Shown in pieces: positions 3,745 to 5,027 of a stretch of 5,027 nucleotides of DNA (the stretch's first letter is position 1; the number at the start of each line of letters is the position of its first letter). Where the stretch lies: contig JAOZUP010000240.1 in assembly GCA_029938595.1 (NCBI GenBank), forward strand, positions 1,427 to 6,453. The letters run 5' to 3'. A model generated the notes under the pieces. It had not been told where the DNA came from, made no database searches, and saw nothing but the letters and a program-made list of their open reading frames with translations. Source of the DNA: Thermoanaerobaculales bacterium (GTDB taxonomy: Bacteria; Acidobacteriota; Thermoanaerobaculia; Thermoanaerobaculales; Sulfomarinibacteraceae). The position numbers and the translations under genes were made by a program.

Positions 3745-5027
3745 ATGGACGACGACACGCGGGCGAGATTGATCGCCGCTGGTGCGGAGGCTCTGGCCGA
3801 GGTGCTGATGGACCTGGCGTCCCGGCACGACGATGCGGCCAGCATGTTGCAGCGGCTGTTGGCGTCACCTGAGGAAAACCAGACGCGATTTGAGGAAAAC
3901 CTCAGGCGTCTTGCATCACTCGATGACAGAGGCCACTTCATCGATTGGCGGTACTCGAGCGAGTATGCGATGGACGTCGCCGATGTGCTCCACGATCTCG
4001 AAGTTTCTGAACCCGACCCTCGCATCGGGGTGGAGGGAGTGGCCGCTTTCTTTTCAGCCTTCGAGTCCATCATCGAGGCCTGCGACGACTCGAGTGGTCA
4101 CGTATCCGGCGTCTTTCGGTTTGACGCCACGGATAACTTCGTAGGATACGCACAGCGCTGCGACGACACCGAGCTACTCGAGGAAACGGTGTTTCGACTC
4201 TGCAAGGAGGACGGTTACGGCGTGACCGACTTTTTGGTTGGCAGGGCGCCCGAGTATCTCCAGCGAGAAAGCCTGCTCCGCTTGGCGCATCGATTCAAGG
4301 AGGCGGCCCGCGCCGAACGTGAGAAAGGAAAAAGATGGCCGTATCTCGAGCCATTGGAAACACTGGCCGGACATCTCGGCAAACCCGATCTCGTGGAGTG
4401 GTGCCGGCGGGCGCGAACCGAGCATCTCAACGCGGCAGACCACATTGACATCGCCGAGGCTCACATGGAGGCTGGGGGCGCCAAGAAGGCATTGGAGTGG
4501 TTGAACAAGAGCTCCCCGCGAAACAGCTTCGAAGAGCTGAGGCATGAAAGCCTATTGATGGTGGCTCTGGAGCGAACCGGTGACGTCGCGGGGGCGACCG
4601 AGATCGCATGGCGCCAGTTTCGGCAGTATCGATCCGGCGACAATCTGGCCAGTCTGTTGACGTTCACAGGCGAAGACGAACGCGAGCGGGTTATCGATGA
4701 AGCCTGGAAGCTCATACGGGACTCCCCAGCGCTTCAGATTTCAGACATCGAGTTCCTCGTTGAGCACGATCGGCTGCCGGACGCGGTATCGCACGCGGTG
4801 GCCAGATCGGACGAACTTGATGGTTCGTCCTATGCATCGCTGACGCCATTGGCCAAGGCCTTCGAGGCGGCGGGCCAACCGCTTGCGGCGAGCCTCGTTT
4901 ATCGGGCGTTGCTCGACTCGATCCTCGCCCGCGGTTATACCAAGGCATACCGACATGGGGCTCGTTATCTTGCGGTGCTCGACAGGTTGGCGGGTTCTCC
5001 CGCTTGCTGGATTGCCTTGAAAGTAAA
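3745..5027 (+). CDS. DUF6880-like helical-repeat protein, 3' end beyond the window
   Basis: The frame is open from ATG 3745 to the right edge, giving 427 complete codons with no stop, so the gene is partial. The protein is acidic, almost entirely helical in character, and has no signal peptide or membrane segment, so it is probably cytoplasmic. HFIDW (64-68) and the ACDDSSG motif (112-118) followed by GVF resemble my memory of DUF6880 proteins, as does the C-terminal stretch YRALLDSILARGYTKAYRHGARYL (386-409 in full; key residues Y386, R396, Y402, H404, R407). Between them are TPR-like helix pairs, for example HIDIAEAHMEAGGAKKALEW (233-252). Such repeats usually bind proteins, and no catalytic motif is apparent. 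The family has no established function that I know of, and I do not assign one. It has its own ribosome binding site and appears to start a new transcription unit divergent from the toxin-antitoxin operon. The coding frame is certain; the family call is moderate. Confidence 0.75.
   Translation, partial: MDDDTRARLIAAGAEALAEVLMDLASRHDDAASMLQRLLASPEENQTRFEENLRRLASLDDRGHFIDWRYSSEYAMDVADVLHDLEVSEPDPRIGVEGVAAFFSAFESIIEACDDSSGHVSGVFRFDATDNFVGYAQRCDDTELLEETVFRLCKEDGYGVTDFLVGRAPEYLQRESLLRLAHRFKEAARAEREKGKRWPYLEPLETLAGHLGKPDLVEWCRRARTEHLNAADHIDIAEAHMEAGGAKKALEWLNKSSPRNSFEELRHESLLMVALERTGDVAGATEIAWRQFRQYRSGDNLASLLTFTGEDERERVIDEAWKLIRDSPALQISDIEFLVEHDRLPDAVSHAVARSDELDGSSYASLTPLAKAFEAAGQPLAASLVYRALLDSILARGYTKAYRHGARYLAVLDRLAGSPACWIALKV

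Overview
The window is GC-rich, with well-spaced genes and strong GGAGG-type ribosome binding sites. It is most likely a chromosomal segment from a planctomycete (Planctomycetota) or a close relative. This rests on three things: a bacterial serpin with a long charged helical insertion, a DUF6880-like protein, and a short palindromic intergenic repeat of a kind I associate with that phylum. The taxonomy is an inference from memory and was not searched.

Layout from left to right. Positions 1-379 carry no convincing gene but hold two copies of the palindromic repeat. A serpin-family protease inhibitor (380-1876, +) has a textbook inhibitory hinge in its reactive centre loop. It is followed, 137 bases later on the same strand, by a small calcineurin-like metallophosphoesterase of the Icc-related type (2014-2676, +). 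The next gap holds a third repeat copy whose 3' half has been tandemly duplicated. A YefM/YoeB-type toxin-antitoxin pair then reads leftwards (antitoxin 3073-3315, toxin 2810-3076, overlapping by 4 bases). Its promoter is clear, with a perfect TTGACA -35 box, and a perfect 8+8 bp inverted repeat lies between and over the promoter boxes. A fourth repeat copy lies just upstream of it. The 429-base gap 3316-3744 is rich in structure: operator, repeat, two tandem hairpins, and a rho-independent terminator-like hairpin on the + strand. A DUF6880-like helical-repeat protein begins at 3745 and runs off the right edge.

How the parts relate: the toxin and antitoxin clearly form one autoregulated operon. 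The serpin and phosphoesterase are co-oriented and might be co-transcribed, but nothing in the sequence ties their functions together. The repeat copies all point the same way and sit between the gene modules, with copies 3 and 4 bracketing the toxin-antitoxin operon as direct repeats. I see no transposase, CRISPR array, tRNA or rRNA. The observations most worth checking are the operator geometry of the toxin-antitoxin promoter, the structured 3476-3569 segment as a possible small RNA, the serpin insertions, and the module-bounding repeats.
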